A stretch of DNA of 33,725 bases. Origin: Prevotella micans DSM 21469 = JCM 16134. GTDB lineage: Bacteria; Bacteroidota; Bacteroidia; Bacteroidales; Bacteroidaceae. The position numbers and the translations under genes were made by a program. The notes under the pieces are model-generated. The model saw nothing but the letters and a program-made list of their open reading frames with translations. It ran no database searches and had not been told where the DNA came from. Shown here piece by piece: positions 17,964 through 27,351 of this stretch (within the stretch, counting starts at the first letter, position 1; every line of letters begins with the position of its first letter). The stretch is from NCBI RefSeq assembly GCF_000614105.1, contig NZ_BAKH01000029.1, positions 1 to 33,725 on the forward strand, read 5' to 3'.

Positions 17964-18329
17964 ATGATACAGACAGAATCGAGACTTACAGTATGTGATA
18001 ATAGTGGTGCTCGTGAGGCGAAGTGTATTCGTGTACTTGGAGGGACCAAACGTCGGTATGCGAGTATTGGTGATATTATAGTTGTCGCTATTCAGAATGT
18101 TATTCCTGCAAGCGATTTAAAAAAAGGTGTAGTCTCAAAAGCCTTGATTGTACGTACAAAGAAAGAAATCCGACGTGCTGACGGTTCTTATATTCGTTTT
18201 GATGATAATGCTTGTGTCTTATTAAATAATGCTGGCGAAATTCGTGGGAGCCGAATATTTGGTCCAGTAGCTCGTGAACTACGTGCAGTAAATATGAAAG
18301 TAGTATCGTTAGCTTCTGAGGTTCTTTAA
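17964..18329 (+). CDS. rplN: 50S ribosomal protein L14
   Basis: L14, 121 residues, on the subunit interface and part of an intersubunit bridge. Recognised by [40 protein letters not shown] and [11 protein letters not shown]. Normal length, with no anomaly. It follows rpsQ by 2 nt and precedes rplX by 18 nt. Confidence 0.99.
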   Translation: MIQTESRLTVCDNSGAREAKCIRVLGGTKRRYASIGDIIVVAIQNVIPASDLKKGVVSKALIVRTKKEIRRADGSYIRFDDNACVLLNNAGEIRGSRIFGPVARELRAVNMKVVSLASEVL

Positions 18330-18347
18330 TTATGTTTGTGATATAAT

Positions 18348-18695
18348 ATGAGAAAACTACATATAAAAAAAGGAGATATGGTTCTTGTTCTTACAGGAAA
18401 AAGTAAGGATAAGAGGGGTACTAATGGTAAATATCCCTCACCTCATAAGGTGTTGAAAATACTTGTTTCTGAGGAAAGAGCAATAGTGGAAGGAGTAAAT
18501 ATAATCTCTAAAAGTATAAAGCCAACGGCCAAGAATCCTCAAGGCGGTTTTGTAAAGAAAGAAGCACCTATTCATGTGTCAAATTTGAGTTTAGTAGATC
18601 CGAAAAGTGGAGGACCTACGCGTGTTGCAATTAGAGAAACCGAAAATGGGGAGAAAATACGTGTTGCAAAAAAATCTGGAGAGGAGATCAAATGA
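18348..18695 (+). CDS. rplX: 50S ribosomal protein L24 with a short insertion
   Basis: L24, 115 residues, an assembly initiator lying beside the nascent-peptide exit. The KOW start ([20 protein letters not shown]), the [13 protein letters not shown] stretch and the [10 protein letters not shown] motif are all clear. About nine residues (TNGKYPSPH, 25-33) interrupt the usual DKRG-KVLKIL join, explaining why it is longer than the roughly 106 residues usual in Bacteroidales. The flanks are in frame, so the insertion looks genuine. The stop overlaps the rplE start (ATGA). Confidence 0.97.
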   Translation: MRKLHIKKGDMVLVLTGKSKDKRGTNGKYPSPHKVLKILVSEERAIVEGVNIISKSIKPTAKNPQGGFVKKEAPIHVSNLSLVDPKSGGPTRVAIRETENGEKIRVAKKSGEEIK

Positions 18696-19249
18696 TGAAT
18701 ACATCACAATTAAAGGTTCAATATAAGAATATTATAGCTTTAGAATTAAAGAAGCAATTTAATTATACTTCAGTGATGCAAGTGCCAATCCTAAAAAAAA
18801 TAGTAATTAATCAAGGATTAGGTGATGCTACTCAAGATAAAAAGATTATAGATGTAGCAATTAATGAAATTTCATCTATTGCGGGACAAAAGGCTGTCGC
18901 AACCTTTTCTAAGAAGGATATTGCAAATTTTAAACTTCGTAAAAAAATGCCTATAGGAGTGATGGTTACTTTGCGGCGTGAAAAGATGTATGAGTTCTTA
19001 GAGAGACTTATTAAAGTTTCCTTGCCACGTATTCGTGATTTTAAAGGAATTACAAGTCGATTTGATGGGAAAGGTAATTATACTCTAGGAATTAGTGAAC
19101 AGATAATATTCCCGGAGATTAATATAGACCAAGTTGATCGTATTCAAGGACTGAATATTACTTTCGTTACTTCAGCAAAGACAGATGAAGAAGGATTTGC
19201 TCTTTTAAAAGCATTTGGGCTTCCCTTTAGAAAAAATAAAAAAGATTAA
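18692..19249 (+). CDS. rplE: 50S ribosomal protein L5
   Basis: L5, 185 residues, binds 5S rRNA and contacts P-site tRNA. Recognised by [37 protein letters not shown] and [20 protein letters not shown], ending in [12 protein letters not shown]. Two adjacent ATGs (18692, 18695) are available. The first overlaps the rplX stop as ATGA, the usual arrangement for coupling. rpsN follows after 6 nt. Confidence 0.98.
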   Translation: MMNTSQLKVQYKNIIALELKKQFNYTSVMQVPILKKIVINQGLGDATQDKKIIDVAINEISSIAGQKAVATFSKKDIANFKLRKKMPIGVMVTLRREKMYEFLERLIKVSLPRIRDFKGITSRFDGKGNYTLGISEQIIFPEINIDQVDRIQGLNITFVTSAKTDEEGFALLKAFGLPFRKNKKD

Positions 19250-19255
19250 GATGTT

Positions 19256-19558
19256 ATGGCAAAAGAATCAATGAAAGCTCGTGAGATAAAACGTGCAAAA
19301 TTAGTTGCTCGTTATGCGGAGAAGCGTATGGCTTTGAAGCGAATTATTGCGACCACGAATGATGTGACAGAAGCTTATGAGGCGGCTCGTAAATTACAGA
19401 CTATTCCTAAAAATGCAAATCCAATTCGTCTTCATAATCGTTGTAAGATAACAGGACGTCCTAAGGGATATATACGTCAGTTTGGTCTTTCTCGTATACA
19501 ATTTCGTGAAATGGCTTCCAAAGGGCTTATTCCTGGAATAAGAAAAGCTAGCTGGTAA
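19256..19558 (+). CDS. rpsN: 30S ribosomal protein S14
   Basis: S14, 100 residues. It has [20 protein letters not shown] and ends IRKASW. This is the long form lacking the CxxC...CxxC zinc motif (only one cysteine), so it should not depend on zinc. It belongs to the 30S head. A 122-nt spacer follows before rpsH, the largest gap in this part of the cluster, containing a small TCAGG/CCTGA hairpin at 19641-19655 and nothing else I can identify. Confidence 0.98.
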   Translation: MAKESMKAREIKRAKLVARYAEKRMALKRIIATTNDVTEAYEAARKLQTIPKNANPIRLHNRCKITGRPKGYIRQFGLSRIQFREMASKGLIPGIRKASW

Positions 19559-19680
19559 GTTTTATCATGTATGATCTTAGTCTCTCTATAGTGTTGTAGT
19601 TTAAGTGTCATATGTGAATTCAAAGAATATTTTAATATTGTCAGGGGAGTCCTGATTAATTAAACATTTATATTTTATTT

Positions 19681-20076
19681 ATGACAGATCCAATCGCAGA
19701 TTATCTGACCAGGCTCAGAAACGCAATTCTGGCTCATCATCGAATTGTAGAGATTCCTTCTTCTAATTTAAAGAAGTCTATAACAAAGATTTTATTTGAA
19801 AAAGGATACATTTTGAACTATAGATTTATAGATGATGGTCCACAAGGAACAATAAAAATCGCATTGAAGTATGATCCGGTAACTCGGCAGAGTGTAATAA
19901 GAAAGCTAGAACGTGTATCAACGCCTGGTCTTCGTAAATATACGGGTTATAAAGAAATGCCTAGAGTTATCAATGGTCTTGGTATTGCTGTAATATCAAC
20001 GTCTAAAGGAGTTATGACAAATAAGGAGGCCAGTATAGAGAGTGTGGGGGGAGAAATTCTTTGTTATGTTTATTGA
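19681..20076 (+). CDS. rpsH: 30S ribosomal protein S8
   Basis: S8, 131 residues, a central-domain 16S binder that in E. coli also represses the spc operon. Recognised by MTDPIADYLTRLRNAILAHH, SSNLKKSITKILFEKGYI and a C-terminal half with GLRKYTGYKEMPRVINGLG and ISTSKGVMTNKEA. Length is normal. It starts after the 122-nt spacer downstream of rpsN. Confidence 0.99.
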   Translation: MTDPIADYLTRLRNAILAHHRIVEIPSSNLKKSITKILFEKGYILNYRFIDDGPQGTIKIALKYDPVTRQSVIRKLERVSTPGLRKYTGYKEMPRVINGLGIAVISTSKGVMTNKEASIESVGGEILCYVY

Positions 20077-20093
20077 TGTAGAGAGGTTTTAAT

Positions 20094-20660
20094 ATGTCAA
20101 GAATAGGAAAATTACCGATTGATATTCCGTCAGGTGTTACAGTGGCTTTAAAAGATAATGTTGTTACAGTAAGAGGCCCTAAAGGAGAACTTTCTCAATT
20201 AGTAAACCCTGCGATCAAGATAATTATAGAGAAAACACAGATAAGATTTGAGATTGATGAGAATAATCTTATCAACTATAAGGAGAAACAGGCTTTCCAT
20301 GGTTTATATCGCTCACTTATAAATAATATGATAATAGGTGTAAGTGAGGGGTATACAAAAATTTTGGAATTAATAGGTGTTGGTTACCGCGTATCAAATC
20401 AAGGGAATTTAATAGAATTTTCCTTAGGATATACGCATCCTATTTTTATACAATTGCCAAAGGAGATAAAAGTAGAAACAAAGAGTGAACGCAATCAAAA
20501 TCCTCTTTTAATATTAGAATCTGCCGATAAACAATTGCTGGGCCTAATTTGTGCAAAGATTCGTTCTTTCCGTATGCCAGAACCTTATAAGGGCAAAGGT
20601 ATTTTATTCAGAGGGGAAGTTATTCGCAGAAAGTCTGGTAAGACTGCTGCAGCCAAATAA
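20094..20660 (+). CDS. rplF: 50S ribosomal protein L6
   Basis: L6, 188 residues, near the sarcin-ricin loop and the elongation-factor binding site. Two L6 repeats are visible. The start is [29 protein letters not shown] lies in repeat one and [15 protein letters not shown] opens repeat two. The protein ends with [20 protein letters not shown] then KSGKTAAAK, the standard C-terminus. rplR follows after 19 nt. Confidence 0.99.
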   Translation: MSRIGKLPIDIPSGVTVALKDNVVTVRGPKGELSQLVNPAIKIIIEKTQIRFEIDENNLINYKEKQAFHGLYRSLINNMIIGVSEGYTKILELIGVGYRVSNQGNLIEFSLGYTHPIFIQLPKEIKVETKSERNQNPLLILESADKQLLGLICAKIRSFRMPEPYKGKGILFRGEVIRRKSGKTAAAK

Positions 20661-20679
20661 AACTTTAATAAATATTGTT

Positions 20680-21024
20680 ATGGCGACAAATAAAGAGATA
20701 AGGAGACTTAAAATAAAATTCCGTATTCGTAAAAATATAAGTGGAACGTCCGAACGTCCACGAATGACAGTCTTTCGTAGTAATAGGCAGATTTATGCAC
20801 AGATTATTAACGATCTTACAGGCAAAACTCTAGTATCAGCTTCTTCTATAAGATTTGATAATAAGACAAAGATAGAACAGGCTAAAGAGGTTGGAGCTCT
20901 TATGGCGGAAAAGGCTTTGTCAATTGGTATAGAGCAGGTTGTATTTGATCGTAATGGTTATCTTTATCATGGAAGGGTAAAATCTCTAGCAGATGGGGCC
21001 CGTGAGAAAGGGCTTAAATTCTAA
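20680..21024 (+). CDS. rplR: 50S ribosomal protein L18
   Basis: L18, 114 residues from the ATG at 20680 ([20 protein letters not shown]). The longer open frame from 20551 overlaps rplF and encodes no L18-like sequence, so that start is rejected. L18 carries 5S rRNA into the central protuberance. Recognised by [40 protein letters not shown] and a terminal EKGLKF. Its stop directly abuts the rpsE ATG (TAAATG). Confidence 0.98.
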   Translation: MATNKEIRRLKIKFRIRKNISGTSERPRMTVFRSNRQIYAQIINDLTGKTLVSASSIRFDNKTKIEQAKEVGALMAEKALSIGIEQVVFDRNGYLYHGRVKSLADGAREKGLKF

Positions 21025-21543
21025 ATGAAATATTCAATGGATAAAGTAAAAATAAATAGTGATATAGAGCTGAAAGAACATTTAGTTGCAATTAATCGTG
21101 TAACTAAGGTTACTAAAGGTGGTCGTACTTTTACTTTCGCAGCAATTGTTGTTGTGGGGGATGGTAATGGAATTATAGGTTGGGGTCTAGGTAAGGCTGG
21201 AGAAGTTACAGCGGCAATTCAGAAAGGAACAGATACAGCAAAGAAAAATCTTATAAAAGTGTCTATTTTGAAAGGCACTGTTCCTCATGAAATGGAAACA
21301 CGTTTCGGAGGTGCTTTTGTATTACTTAAACCAGCTGCAACTGGTACAGGGATGAAAGCCGGTGGTGCTATGCGTGCTGTTCTAGAGAGTGCTGGAGTTA
21401 CAGATGTTATAGCAAAATCTAAAGGTTCTTCTAATCCGCACAACTTAGTGAAAGCAACGATAAAAGCACTTTCACAAATGCGTGATGCATATACTATTGC
21501 TAAAGAGAGGGGCATCAGTATGAATAAAGTCTTTAACGGTTAA
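21025..21543 (+). CDS. rpsE: 30S ribosomal protein S5
   Basis: S5, 172 residues, important for decoding accuracy and for mRNA unwinding at the entry site. It has [48 protein letters not shown] and the [14 protein letters not shown] signature. It starts directly on the rplR stop. A second Met at residue 5 is possible, but the first fits the abutting arrangement. rpmD follows after 11 nt. Confidence 0.98.
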   Translation: MKYSMDKVKINSDIELKEHLVAINRVTKVTKGGRTFTFAAIVVVGDGNGIIGWGLGKAGEVTAAIQKGTDTAKKNLIKVSILKGTVPHEMETRFGGAFVLLKPAATGTGMKAGGAMRAVLESAGVTDVIAKSKGSSNPHNLVKATIKALSQMRDAYTIAKERGISMNKVFNG

Positions 21544-21554
21544 TATAAAGAGTT

Positions 21555-21731
21555 ATGGCAACAATTAAAGTTAAACAAGTTAGAAGTTCTATAGGTGTTC
21601 CAATAGACCAGAAAAAGACTCTTTCTGCTCTAGGGCTACGTAAGATTTCTCAAATTATTGAAATTGAGGATACGCATAGTAACCGGGGAATGATAAAGAA
21701 GGTACATCATTTGGTAGTAGTTGTTGATTAA
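21555..21731 (+). CDS. rpmD: 50S ribosomal protein L30
   Basis: A 58-residue L30 between rpsE and rplO, its conserved position. It begins MATIKVKQVRSSIGVPIDQK; the family core is LSALGLRKISQIIEIED, and it ends HHLVVVVD. Beta-alpha-beta architecture and length match the family. Its small size makes it easy to miss. Confidence 0.96.
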   Translation: MATIKVKQVRSSIGVPIDQKKTLSALGLRKISQIIEIEDTHSNRGMIKKVHHLVVVVD

Positions 21732-21756
21732 CTAATATTTAAGTAAAGTCATTTTT

Positions 21757-22203
21757 ATGAAATTAAATAATTTACATCCAGCAAAAGGAGCTGTTCATTC
21801 ACGTCGTCGTATTGGGCGTGGTCCTGGTTCGGGTCTTGGCGGTACTTCTACCCGTGGGCATAAAGGAGCCAAGGCACGTTCTGGGTATAAGAAGAAGATA
21901 GGTTTTGAAGGTGGTCAAATGCCTCTTCAGCGCCGTGTTCCTAAAGCAGGTTTTAAGAATATAAATCATAAAGAATATAATGTGATTAATCTCTCTACTA
22001 TACAGAAAATTGTGGAGAAGAGAGGTCTCACAGAAATTGGTATAATTGAATTCAGAGAAAGTGGTGTTATAAAAGACAAGAGACTTATCAAAATACTTGC
22101 TAATGGTGATTTGAAAGTGAAAGTCAATGTGGAAGCACATGCTTTTTCTAAAGCTGCTGAAGATGCTATTAGAGCAATGGGAGGTAGCATAAGTATAATC
22201 TAA
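21757..22203 (+). CDS. rplO: 50S ribosomal protein L15
   Basis: L15, 148 residues, a late-assembly 50S protein. It has MKLNNLHPAKGAVHSRRRIG, the Gly-rich GRGPGSGLGGTSTRGHKG, KKKIGFEGGQMPLQRRVPK and a C-terminal VEAHAFSKAAEDAIRAMGG. Normal length. secY starts 3 nt after the stop, indicating tight coupling of this ribosomal gene with the translocon gene. Confidence 0.99.
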   Translation: MKLNNLHPAKGAVHSRRRIGRGPGSGLGGTSTRGHKGAKARSGYKKKIGFEGGQMPLQRRVPKAGFKNINHKEYNVINLSTIQKIVEKRGLTEIGIIEFRESGVIKDKRLIKILANGDLKVKVNVEAHAFSKAAEDAIRAMGGSISII

Positions 22204-22206
22204 GCA

Positions 22207-23544
22207 ATGAAAAAAATAATTGAGACACTGAAGAACTGCTGGAAAATTGAGGATTTGCGCCAACGCCTCTTAATTACCATTCTGTTCACCGCTATTTATC
22301 GCTTTGGTTCGTTTGTTGTTCTCCCGGGTATAAATCCTAGTCTTTTGGAGAAGCTGCAGTCACAGACAGCGGGCGGATTAATGTCTCTGTTGGATATGTT
22401 TTCTGGTGGGGCATTCTCTCATGCATCTATTTTTGCGTTGGGAATAATGCCCTATATCTCTGCATCGATAGTTATGCAACTTCTGGCAGTTACGGTACCA
22501 TACTTCCAGAAGATGCAACGTGAAGGTGAGAGTGGACATAAGAAGATTAATTGGTATACAAGGGCATTGACAGTTTTTATTCTAATATTCCAGGCGCCTT
22601 CCTATTTATTGAATCTAAAGGCACAGTCTGCCGGAGCTCTTGCAACAGGTATAAGCTGGACGGCTTTTATGATACCGGCTGCTATTATACTTGCTGCCGG
22701 TTCAATGTTTATTCTTTGGCTTGGTGAACGCATAACAGATAAAGGGATAGGAAATGGTATATCTCTTATAATAATGATAGGAATTATAGCTCGTCTCCCA
22801 CAGGCTTTTTTCCAAGAAGTAAGTAGTCGATTTACTGCTATAACTAGTGGCGGACTTGTTATGTTCATAATAGAGATAGTCATATTATATGCTGTTGTAT
22901 GTGCATCCATCCTTTTAGTACAGGGAACGCGTAAGATACCTGTGCAATATGCTAAAAGAGTAGTAGGTAATAAACAATATGGAGGGGCTCGCCAATATAT
23001 TCCTTTAAAGCTTTTTGCTGCTAATGTAATGCCGATTATTTTTGCTCAGGCTTTAATGTTTATTCCTTTGGCGATAGTTCAGTACTCAACTGATAATGCT
23101 AGTCCTGTATTGCAATCATTGATGAATACTAAGAGTCTTTTATATAATGCGGTTTATGTGATTTTAGTGATAGCCTTCACTTATTTCTATACCGCGATTA
23201 CTCTTAATCCGACTCAAATAGCAGAAGATATAAAACGTAATAATGGTTTTATTCCTGGTGTTAAGCCTGGGAAAGACACGGCAGATTATATTGATACAGT
23301 TATGTCTCGGATAACCCTGCCAGGTTCTCTTTTCATTGCATTTATTGCTATAATGCCAGCTCTCGCCGGATTGCTTAGTGTGCAAGATGCATTCGGACAA
23401 TTTTTTGGAGGAACTTCGTTGTTGATTCTAGTGGGTGTTGTTATAGATACGATTCAACAGATCGAATCACATTTAATGATGCGACATTATGATGGATTAT
23501 TGAGTTCAGGGCATACTAGAAGAGAAAATCCTTCAGCATATTAA
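22207..23544 (+). CDS. secY: Preprotein translocase subunit SecY
   Basis: Central channel of the Sec translocon, 445 residues with about ten membrane helices. It has [17 protein letters not shown] in TM1, a plug-region [20 protein letters not shown], and [19 protein letters not shown] in TM2. The cytoplasmic loop [13 protein letters not shown] and the later [20 protein letters not shown] are also present. The C-terminus carries [12 protein letters not shown]. infA begins only 13 nt downstream. In Bacteroides and Porphyromonas, as I recall them, map (methionine aminopeptidase) sits in that interval; it is absent here. Confidence 0.98.
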   Translation: MKKIIETLKNCWKIEDLRQRLLITILFTAIYRFGSFVVLPGINPSLLEKLQSQTAGGLMSLLDMFSGGAFSHASIFALGIMPYISASIVMQLLAVTVPYFQKMQREGESGHKKINWYTRALTVFILIFQAPSYLLNLKAQSAGALATGISWTAFMIPAAIILAAGSMFILWLGERITDKGIGNGISLIIMIGIIARLPQAFFQEVSSRFTAITSGGLVMFIIEIVILYAVVCASILLVQGTRKIPVQYAKRVVGNKQYGGARQYIPLKLFAANVMPIIFAQALMFIPLAIVQYSTDNASPVLQSLMNTKSLLYNAVYVILVIAFTYFYTAITLNPTQIAEDIKRNNGFIPGVKPGKDTADYIDTVMSRITLPGSLFIAFIAIMPALAGLLSVQDAFGQFFGGTSLLILVGVVIDTIQQIESHLMMRHYDGLLSSGHTRRENPSAY

Positions 23545-23557
23545 AAAACCAGATCTT

Positions 23558-23776
23558 ATGGTAAAGCAATCTGCTATAGAGCAAGACGGAGTAATTGTAG
23601 AAGCTCTTTCTAATGCAATGTTCCGTGTTGAGTTGGAGAATGGAGTGGATATAACTGCCCATATTTCTGGGAAAATGAGAATGCATTATATAAAGATTCT
23701 TCCTGGAGACAAGGTTAAAATAGAGATGAGTCCATATGACTTGACGAAAGGTAGAATAGTTTTCAGATATAAATAA
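23558..23776 (+). CDS. infA: Translation initiation factor IF-1
   Basis: IF-1, 72 residues, an S1/OB-fold protein that blocks the A site during initiation. The sequence is fully canonical: [38 protein letters not shown], then [20 protein letters not shown] and [11 protein letters not shown]. It sits between secY and rpmJ, without map. Confidence 0.99.
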   Translation: MVKQSAIEQDGVIVEALSNAMFRVELENGVDITAHISGKMRMHYIKILPGDKVKIEMSPYDLTKGRIVFRYK

Positions 23777-23795
23777 AAACGTATATAGAATAGAT

Positions 23796-23912
23796 ATGAA
23801 GACAAGAACGTCATTAAAGAAACGTACGCCTGACTGTAAGATTGTTCGTAGAAAGGGAAGGCTGTTCGTTATCAATAAGAAGAACCCTAAGTTTAAGCTA
23901 CGTCAAGGATAG
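23796..23912 (+). CDS. rpmJ: 50S ribosomal protein L36
   Basis: A 38-residue L36 ([20 protein letters not shown] ... KLRQG) 19 nt after infA. It has only one cysteine, so it is the zinc-independent type usual in Bacteroidales. The expected rpsM follows after 98 nt. It is very short but its identity is clear. Confidence 0.96.
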   Translation: MKTRTSLKKRTPDCKIVRRKGRLFVINKKNPKFKLRQG

Positions 23913-23957
23913 GGGGTTAAAAAGAAGCAAAGAGGAAATAGTCTTACTATTAATGTC

Positions 23958-23965
23958 TATTTTTG
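23958..23965 (+). promoter_or_regulatory. Candidate internal promoter upstream of rpsM
   Basis: TATTTTTG matches the -7 consensus TAnnTTTG, 45 nt upstream of rpsM, in the 98-nt gap after rpmJ. No convincing -33 box lies 19-20 nt upstream. It could give extra transcription of rpsM-rpsK-rpsD-rpoA-rplQ. Confidence 0.35.
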
Positions 23966-24010
23966 CGTGCTTTTTATAATAAGCAAAGTGTTTTAATTAA
24001 TTTATAATCA

Positions 24011-24389
24011 ATGGCAATAAGAATTGTTGGAGTAGATTTGCCCCAAAGTAAGCGTGGCGAAATCGCATTGACCTACATTTATGGAATAGGTCGAAGTAGT
24101 TCAGCAAAGATATTGGATAAGGCTGGTATAGACCGAGACCTGAAAGTTAGCGAATGGTCTGACGACCAAGCCGCTAAGATCCGTGAAATTATCGGTGCTG
24201 AATTTAAAGTGGAGGGTGACCTCCGTTCAGAAATTCAAATGAACATCAAGCGCCTTATGGATATAGGTTGCTATCGTGGAATTAGGCATCGTAATGGTCT
24301 TCCGGTTCGTGGTCAAAGTACTAAGAATAATGCTCGTACCCGTAAGAAGGAAGAAGACTGTTGCTAATAAGAAAAAGGCTACTAAGTAA
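24011..24389 (+). CDS. rpsM: 30S ribosomal protein S13 (frameshifted near the C-terminus)
   Basis: S13 contacts P-site tRNA and the 50S A-site finger through its tail. [35 protein letters not shown] and the [20 protein letters not shown] signature are intact. After ARTRK the open frame reads KEEDCC and stops at 24367. The alternative frame continues [12 protein letters not shown] to 24389, the usual Bacteroidales ending. Restoring GG near 24346 (AAG GGA AGG) yields RKGRKKT and 126 residues, the normal length. A deletion artefact in an essential gene is the likeliest reading. Confidence 0.97.
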
Positions 24390-24453
24390 TATTTAGTTGG
24401 GAGTTGAAGGTCAACCTAATGACGTTTAGCTTGAGTTTAAAAACTAAAAAGAT

Positions 24454-24843
24454 ATGGCAAAGAAATCAGCAACATCTAAGAAGAGAAATGTTCGGGTAGA
24501 AGCTCTTGGACAGCTTCACGTTCATAGTTCATTTAATAATATTATTGTGTCTTTGACAAACAATGAAGGTCAGGTCATTTCTTGGTCTTCTGCGGGTAAG
24601 ATGGGATTCCGAGGTTCGAAGAAAAACACTCCTTATGCAGCACAGACGGCTGCAGAGGATTGTGCAAAGGTTGCTTTTGATCTAGGGCTACGTAAGGTTA
24701 AGGCTTTTGTAAAGGGGCCAGGTAATGGTCGTGAGAGTGCTATTCGTGCGATTAATGCTGCCGGTATTCAGGTTATGGAGATTATAGATGTTACTCCATT
24801 GCCTCATAATGGTTGTCGACCACCGAAACGTCGTCGTGTATAA
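24454..24843 (+). CDS. rpsK: 30S ribosomal protein S11
   Basis: S11, 129 residues, on the 30S platform near the mRNA exit. Recognised by [39 protein letters not shown] and [20 protein letters not shown], ending [16 protein letters not shown]. Length and termini are normal. It is preceded by a 64-nt gap after the repaired rpsM stop and followed by rpsD after 39 nt. Confidence 0.99.
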   Translation: MAKKSATSKKRNVRVEALGQLHVHSSFNNIIVSLTNNEGQVISWSSAGKMGFRGSKKNTPYAAQTAAEDCAKVAFDLGLRKVKAFVKGPGNGRESAIRAINAAGIQVMEIIDVTPLPHNGCRPPKRRRV

Positions 24844-24882
24844 TCACATTTCTAACAATTAAAAAAGAAACAGTTTTTAATT

Positions 24883-25488
24883 ATGGCAAGATACATAGGT
24901 CCAAAATCTAGAATTGCACGCCGCTTTGGGGAGCCCATATTTGGAGCAGATAAAGTTTTATCTAGACGAAATTTCCCTCCAGGCCAACATGGTAACAACC
25001 GTCGCCGCAAGGTTTCAGAATACGGTGCTCAGTTAGCCGAAAAACAAAAGGCGAAATACACATATGGTATTCTAGAGCGTCAATTCAGAAATATGTTCGA
25101 TAAAGCAGCGAAGGCCCATGGCATCACGGGTGAAGTGTTGCTTCAAAACCTCGAAAGCCGCCTCGACAATGTAGTTTATCGTCTGGGTATAGCCCCAACG
25201 CGAGCAGCTGCTAGGCAACTTGTAGGGCATAAGCACATTGTGGTTAATGGTCGTGTGGTGAATATTCCTTCATATGCCGTTAAACCAGGAGATGTTGTCG
25301 GTGTTAGAGAGAAAGCAAAGTCTCTTGAAGTTATAGAGTTAGCCCTAGCCGGCTTCAATCATAGTAAATATCCTTGGATAGAGTGGGATGAAAGCAGTAA
25401 GAGTGGTAAATATCTTCATAAGCCGGATCGTGCAGACATTCCAGAGAATATAAAGGAACAGTTAATCGTAGAGTTATACTCTAAATAA
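24883..25488 (+). CDS. rpsD: 30S ribosomal protein S4
   Basis: S4, 201 residues, an early 16S binder and, in E. coli, the translational repressor of the alpha operon. The N-terminus [20 protein letters not shown] lacks the zinc-binding cysteine cluster found in some bacteria. The S4 RNA-binding domain shows [20 protein letters not shown] and [20 protein letters not shown]. It ends LIVELYSK. rpoA follows after 16 nt. Confidence 0.99.
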   Translation: MARYIGPKSRIARRFGEPIFGADKVLSRRNFPPGQHGNNRRRKVSEYGAQLAEKQKAKYTYGILERQFRNMFDKAAKAHGITGEVLLQNLESRLDNVVYRLGIAPTRAAARQLVGHKHIVVNGRVVNIPSYAVKPGDVVGVREKAKSLEVIELALAGFNHSKYPWIEWDESSKSGKYLHKPDRADIPENIKEQLIVELYSK

Positions 25489-25504
25489 TAAAATCATTCA
25501 ATTA

Positions 25505-26503
25505 ATGGCGATATTAGCATTTCAAAAGCCTGATAAAGTTGTGATGCTGGAGGCTAATGACAAGTTCGGAAAATTCGAATTTCGTCCACTTGAGCCTGGC
25601 TTCGGAGTTACCATAGGTAATGCCCTGCGTCGCATCCTCCTTTCATCGCTGGAGGGCTATGCAATCAACACAGTTAGAATTGCAGGTGTTGAACATGAGT
25701 TCTCTTCGGTCCCTGGTGTAAAGGAAGATGTTACCAACATCATCTTGAATCTCAAGCAAGTTCGATTCAAGCAAGTAGTAGAAGAATTCGAGAATGAGAA
25801 AGTTAGTATCACAGTTGAGAATTCCACGGAATTTAAAGCTGGTGATATCGGTAAGTATCTGACTGGATTTGAAGTGTTAAACCCTGATTTGGTGATTTGT
25901 CGTTTAGATGCTAAGGCATCGATGCAGTTAGATCTGACAATCAATAAGGGAAGAGGTTATGTCCCTTCTGAAGAAAACAGAGAATTCTGCACCGATGTAA
26001 ACGTACTCCCAATCGATTCTATCTACACCCCAATACGTAATGTTAGATACACAGTTGAACCATATCGTGTCGAACAGAAGACAGACTATGACAAACTGAT
26101 GATCGAAGTTACAACAGATGGTTCTATACGTCCGAAGGATGCACTTAAGGAAGCATCCAAGATTCTGATTTATCATTTTCTACTATTCTCTGATGAGAAA
26201 ATAATGCTTGAAAATCCAGATCAGGAGGGAAATCAAGAGTTCGATGAAGAGATTCTACACATGCGCCAGTTGCTTAAAACAAAGCTAACCGACTCTAGTT
26301 TGAATCTCAGTGTGCGTGCTCTGAATTGTTTGAAGGCTGCCGATGTTGAAACATTAGGTGATTTAATTCAATACAACAAAACCGACCTCCTGAAGTTCCG
26401 GAACTTCGGAAAGAAATCGCTCTCTGAGCTTGATGATTTGCTAGAGAGTCTGAATTTATCGTTTGGAACCGATATCTCAAAGTATAAACTGGATAGAGAG
26501 TAA
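25505..26503 (+). CDS. rpoA: RNA polymerase alpha subunit
   Basis: Alpha subunit, 332 residues. The N-terminal dimerisation and assembly domain covers about residues 1-235, with [28 protein letters not shown] and [11 protein letters not shown] linker follows ([12 protein letters not shown]). The C-terminal domain (about 255-325) shows [20 protein letters not shown] and [20 protein letters not shown]. Its place in rpsM-rpsK-rpsD-rpoA-rplQ is the conserved alpha operon order, so core polymerase and ribosome synthesis are linked. Confidence 0.99.
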   Translation: MAILAFQKPDKVVMLEANDKFGKFEFRPLEPGFGVTIGNALRRILLSSLEGYAINTVRIAGVEHEFSSVPGVKEDVTNIILNLKQVRFKQVVEEFENEKVSITVENSTEFKAGDIGKYLTGFEVLNPDLVICRLDAKASMQLDLTINKGRGYVPSEENREFCTDVNVLPIDSIYTPIRNVRYTVEPYRVEQKTDYDKLMIEVTTDGSIRPKDALKEASKILIYHFLLFSDEKIMLENPDQEGNQEFDEEILHMRQLLKTKLTDSSLNLSVRALNCLKAADVETLGDLIQYNKTDLLKFRNFGKKSLSELDDLLESLNLSFGTDISKYKLDRE

Positions 26504-26554
26504 GAAGAAACATCCCTCTGCAACTCTTTGTCTGCATACAACAAGTTAAATAAG

Positions 26555-27066
26555 ATGAGACATAATAAAAAATTCAACCATCTGAGTCGTACTGCTGATC
26601 ACCGTGCCGCCTTACTCACAAATTTGGCCATCGCACTTATTCAGCACAAAAGAATCACTACGACTCTGGCGAAAGCCAAGGCTCTAAAGAAATATGTTGA
26701 GCCTCTGATAACAAAGTCGAAGAACGACACAACTAATTCCCGTCGTGTGGTGTTCCGCTATCTTCAGAATAAAGAAGCGGTAACCGAACTCTTCAAAGAA
26801 ATTGCGGTAAAGGTCGGCGATCGTCCTGGAGGATATACCGCGTAATTAAACTGGGGCTACGCAGGGGTGATGCTGCGCCAATCGCATTTATCGAGCTTGT
26901 CGATTATGATGAGAATATGGCAAAGACACCGAAAACTGAGGTTAAGAAAACACGTCGTAGCCGCCGTTCAACAAAGAAGACTGAAACGGAGGAGACGGTA
27001 GCAGAAACGACAGTGTCTACAGAGATAGAAGAGCCTGCAAAGGCAGACGAAAATAAAACAGAATAG
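26555..27066 (+). CDS. rplQ: 50S ribosomal protein L17 (one frameshift)
   Basis: L17 starts at [20 protein letters not shown] (26555); an earlier in-frame Met at 26528 is not homologous. The globular domain is intact to DRPGGYT, where the open frame reads A and stops at 26845. The alternative frame continues [20 protein letters not shown], then VDYDENM and a long Lys/Glu/Thr-rich tail ending at 27066, the standard Bacteroidales L17 extension. Restoring one C near 26838-26840 (ACC CGC) repairs it to 170 residues. It is the last ribosomal gene and is followed by a strong terminator. Confidence 0.97.
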
Positions 27067-27095
27067 AGAGAGCAATAAATTTCTCTAGGAACTTT

Positions 27096-27134
27096 AAAAG
27101 GAAGAATCGACAACTTAGCCGATTCTTCCTTTTT
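27096..27134 (+). terminator. Rho-independent terminator ending the ribosomal block
   Basis: AAAAGGAAGAATCG and CGATTCTTCCTTTTT form a long stem around a 10-nt loop, with the T-run built into the 3' arm. It starts 30 nt after the repaired rplQ stop and separates ribosomal genes from the surface-protein genes. Confidence 0.92.
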
Positions 27135-27231
27135 CCATGTATTTAGAGGAGAAAATATAAAGCCCCTCGCTTGTAACAGAATGTGACAGGATTAAAATAC
27201 GTTCGGTCGGGGCGCGGATTATTATTTTATG

Positions 27232-27296
27232 CCAACTCGAGCGATAGGGATAGACACGAGGAATGTCCCTACATGCGGTCGTTCCGCCCGAGTTGG
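27232..27296 (+). repeat. Inverted repeat, possibly a dispersed palindromic element
   Basis: CCAACTCGAGCG (27232-27243) and CGCCCGAGTTGG (27285-27296) are complementary at 11 of 12 positions. Inside, TAGGGA and TCCCTA arms, with GACA/TGTC, fold a second stem. The spacer has a GC-rich character unlike the flanking ribosomal genes. It may be an interspersed palindromic repeat or remnant of a small mobile element. Confidence 0.55.
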
Positions 27297-27351
27297 AGGC
27301 TGGGCGAGGCGCGACAAACGAAATTCAATTCTCCAAGGCGGTTGGACAAGT

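Noticed and set aside
15480..26845. Programmed frameshifting in L2, S13 and L17
   Set aside because: The sites differ, lack a common slippery heptamer and stimulatory structure, and such control is not known for these genes. Homopolymer deletion explains all of them.
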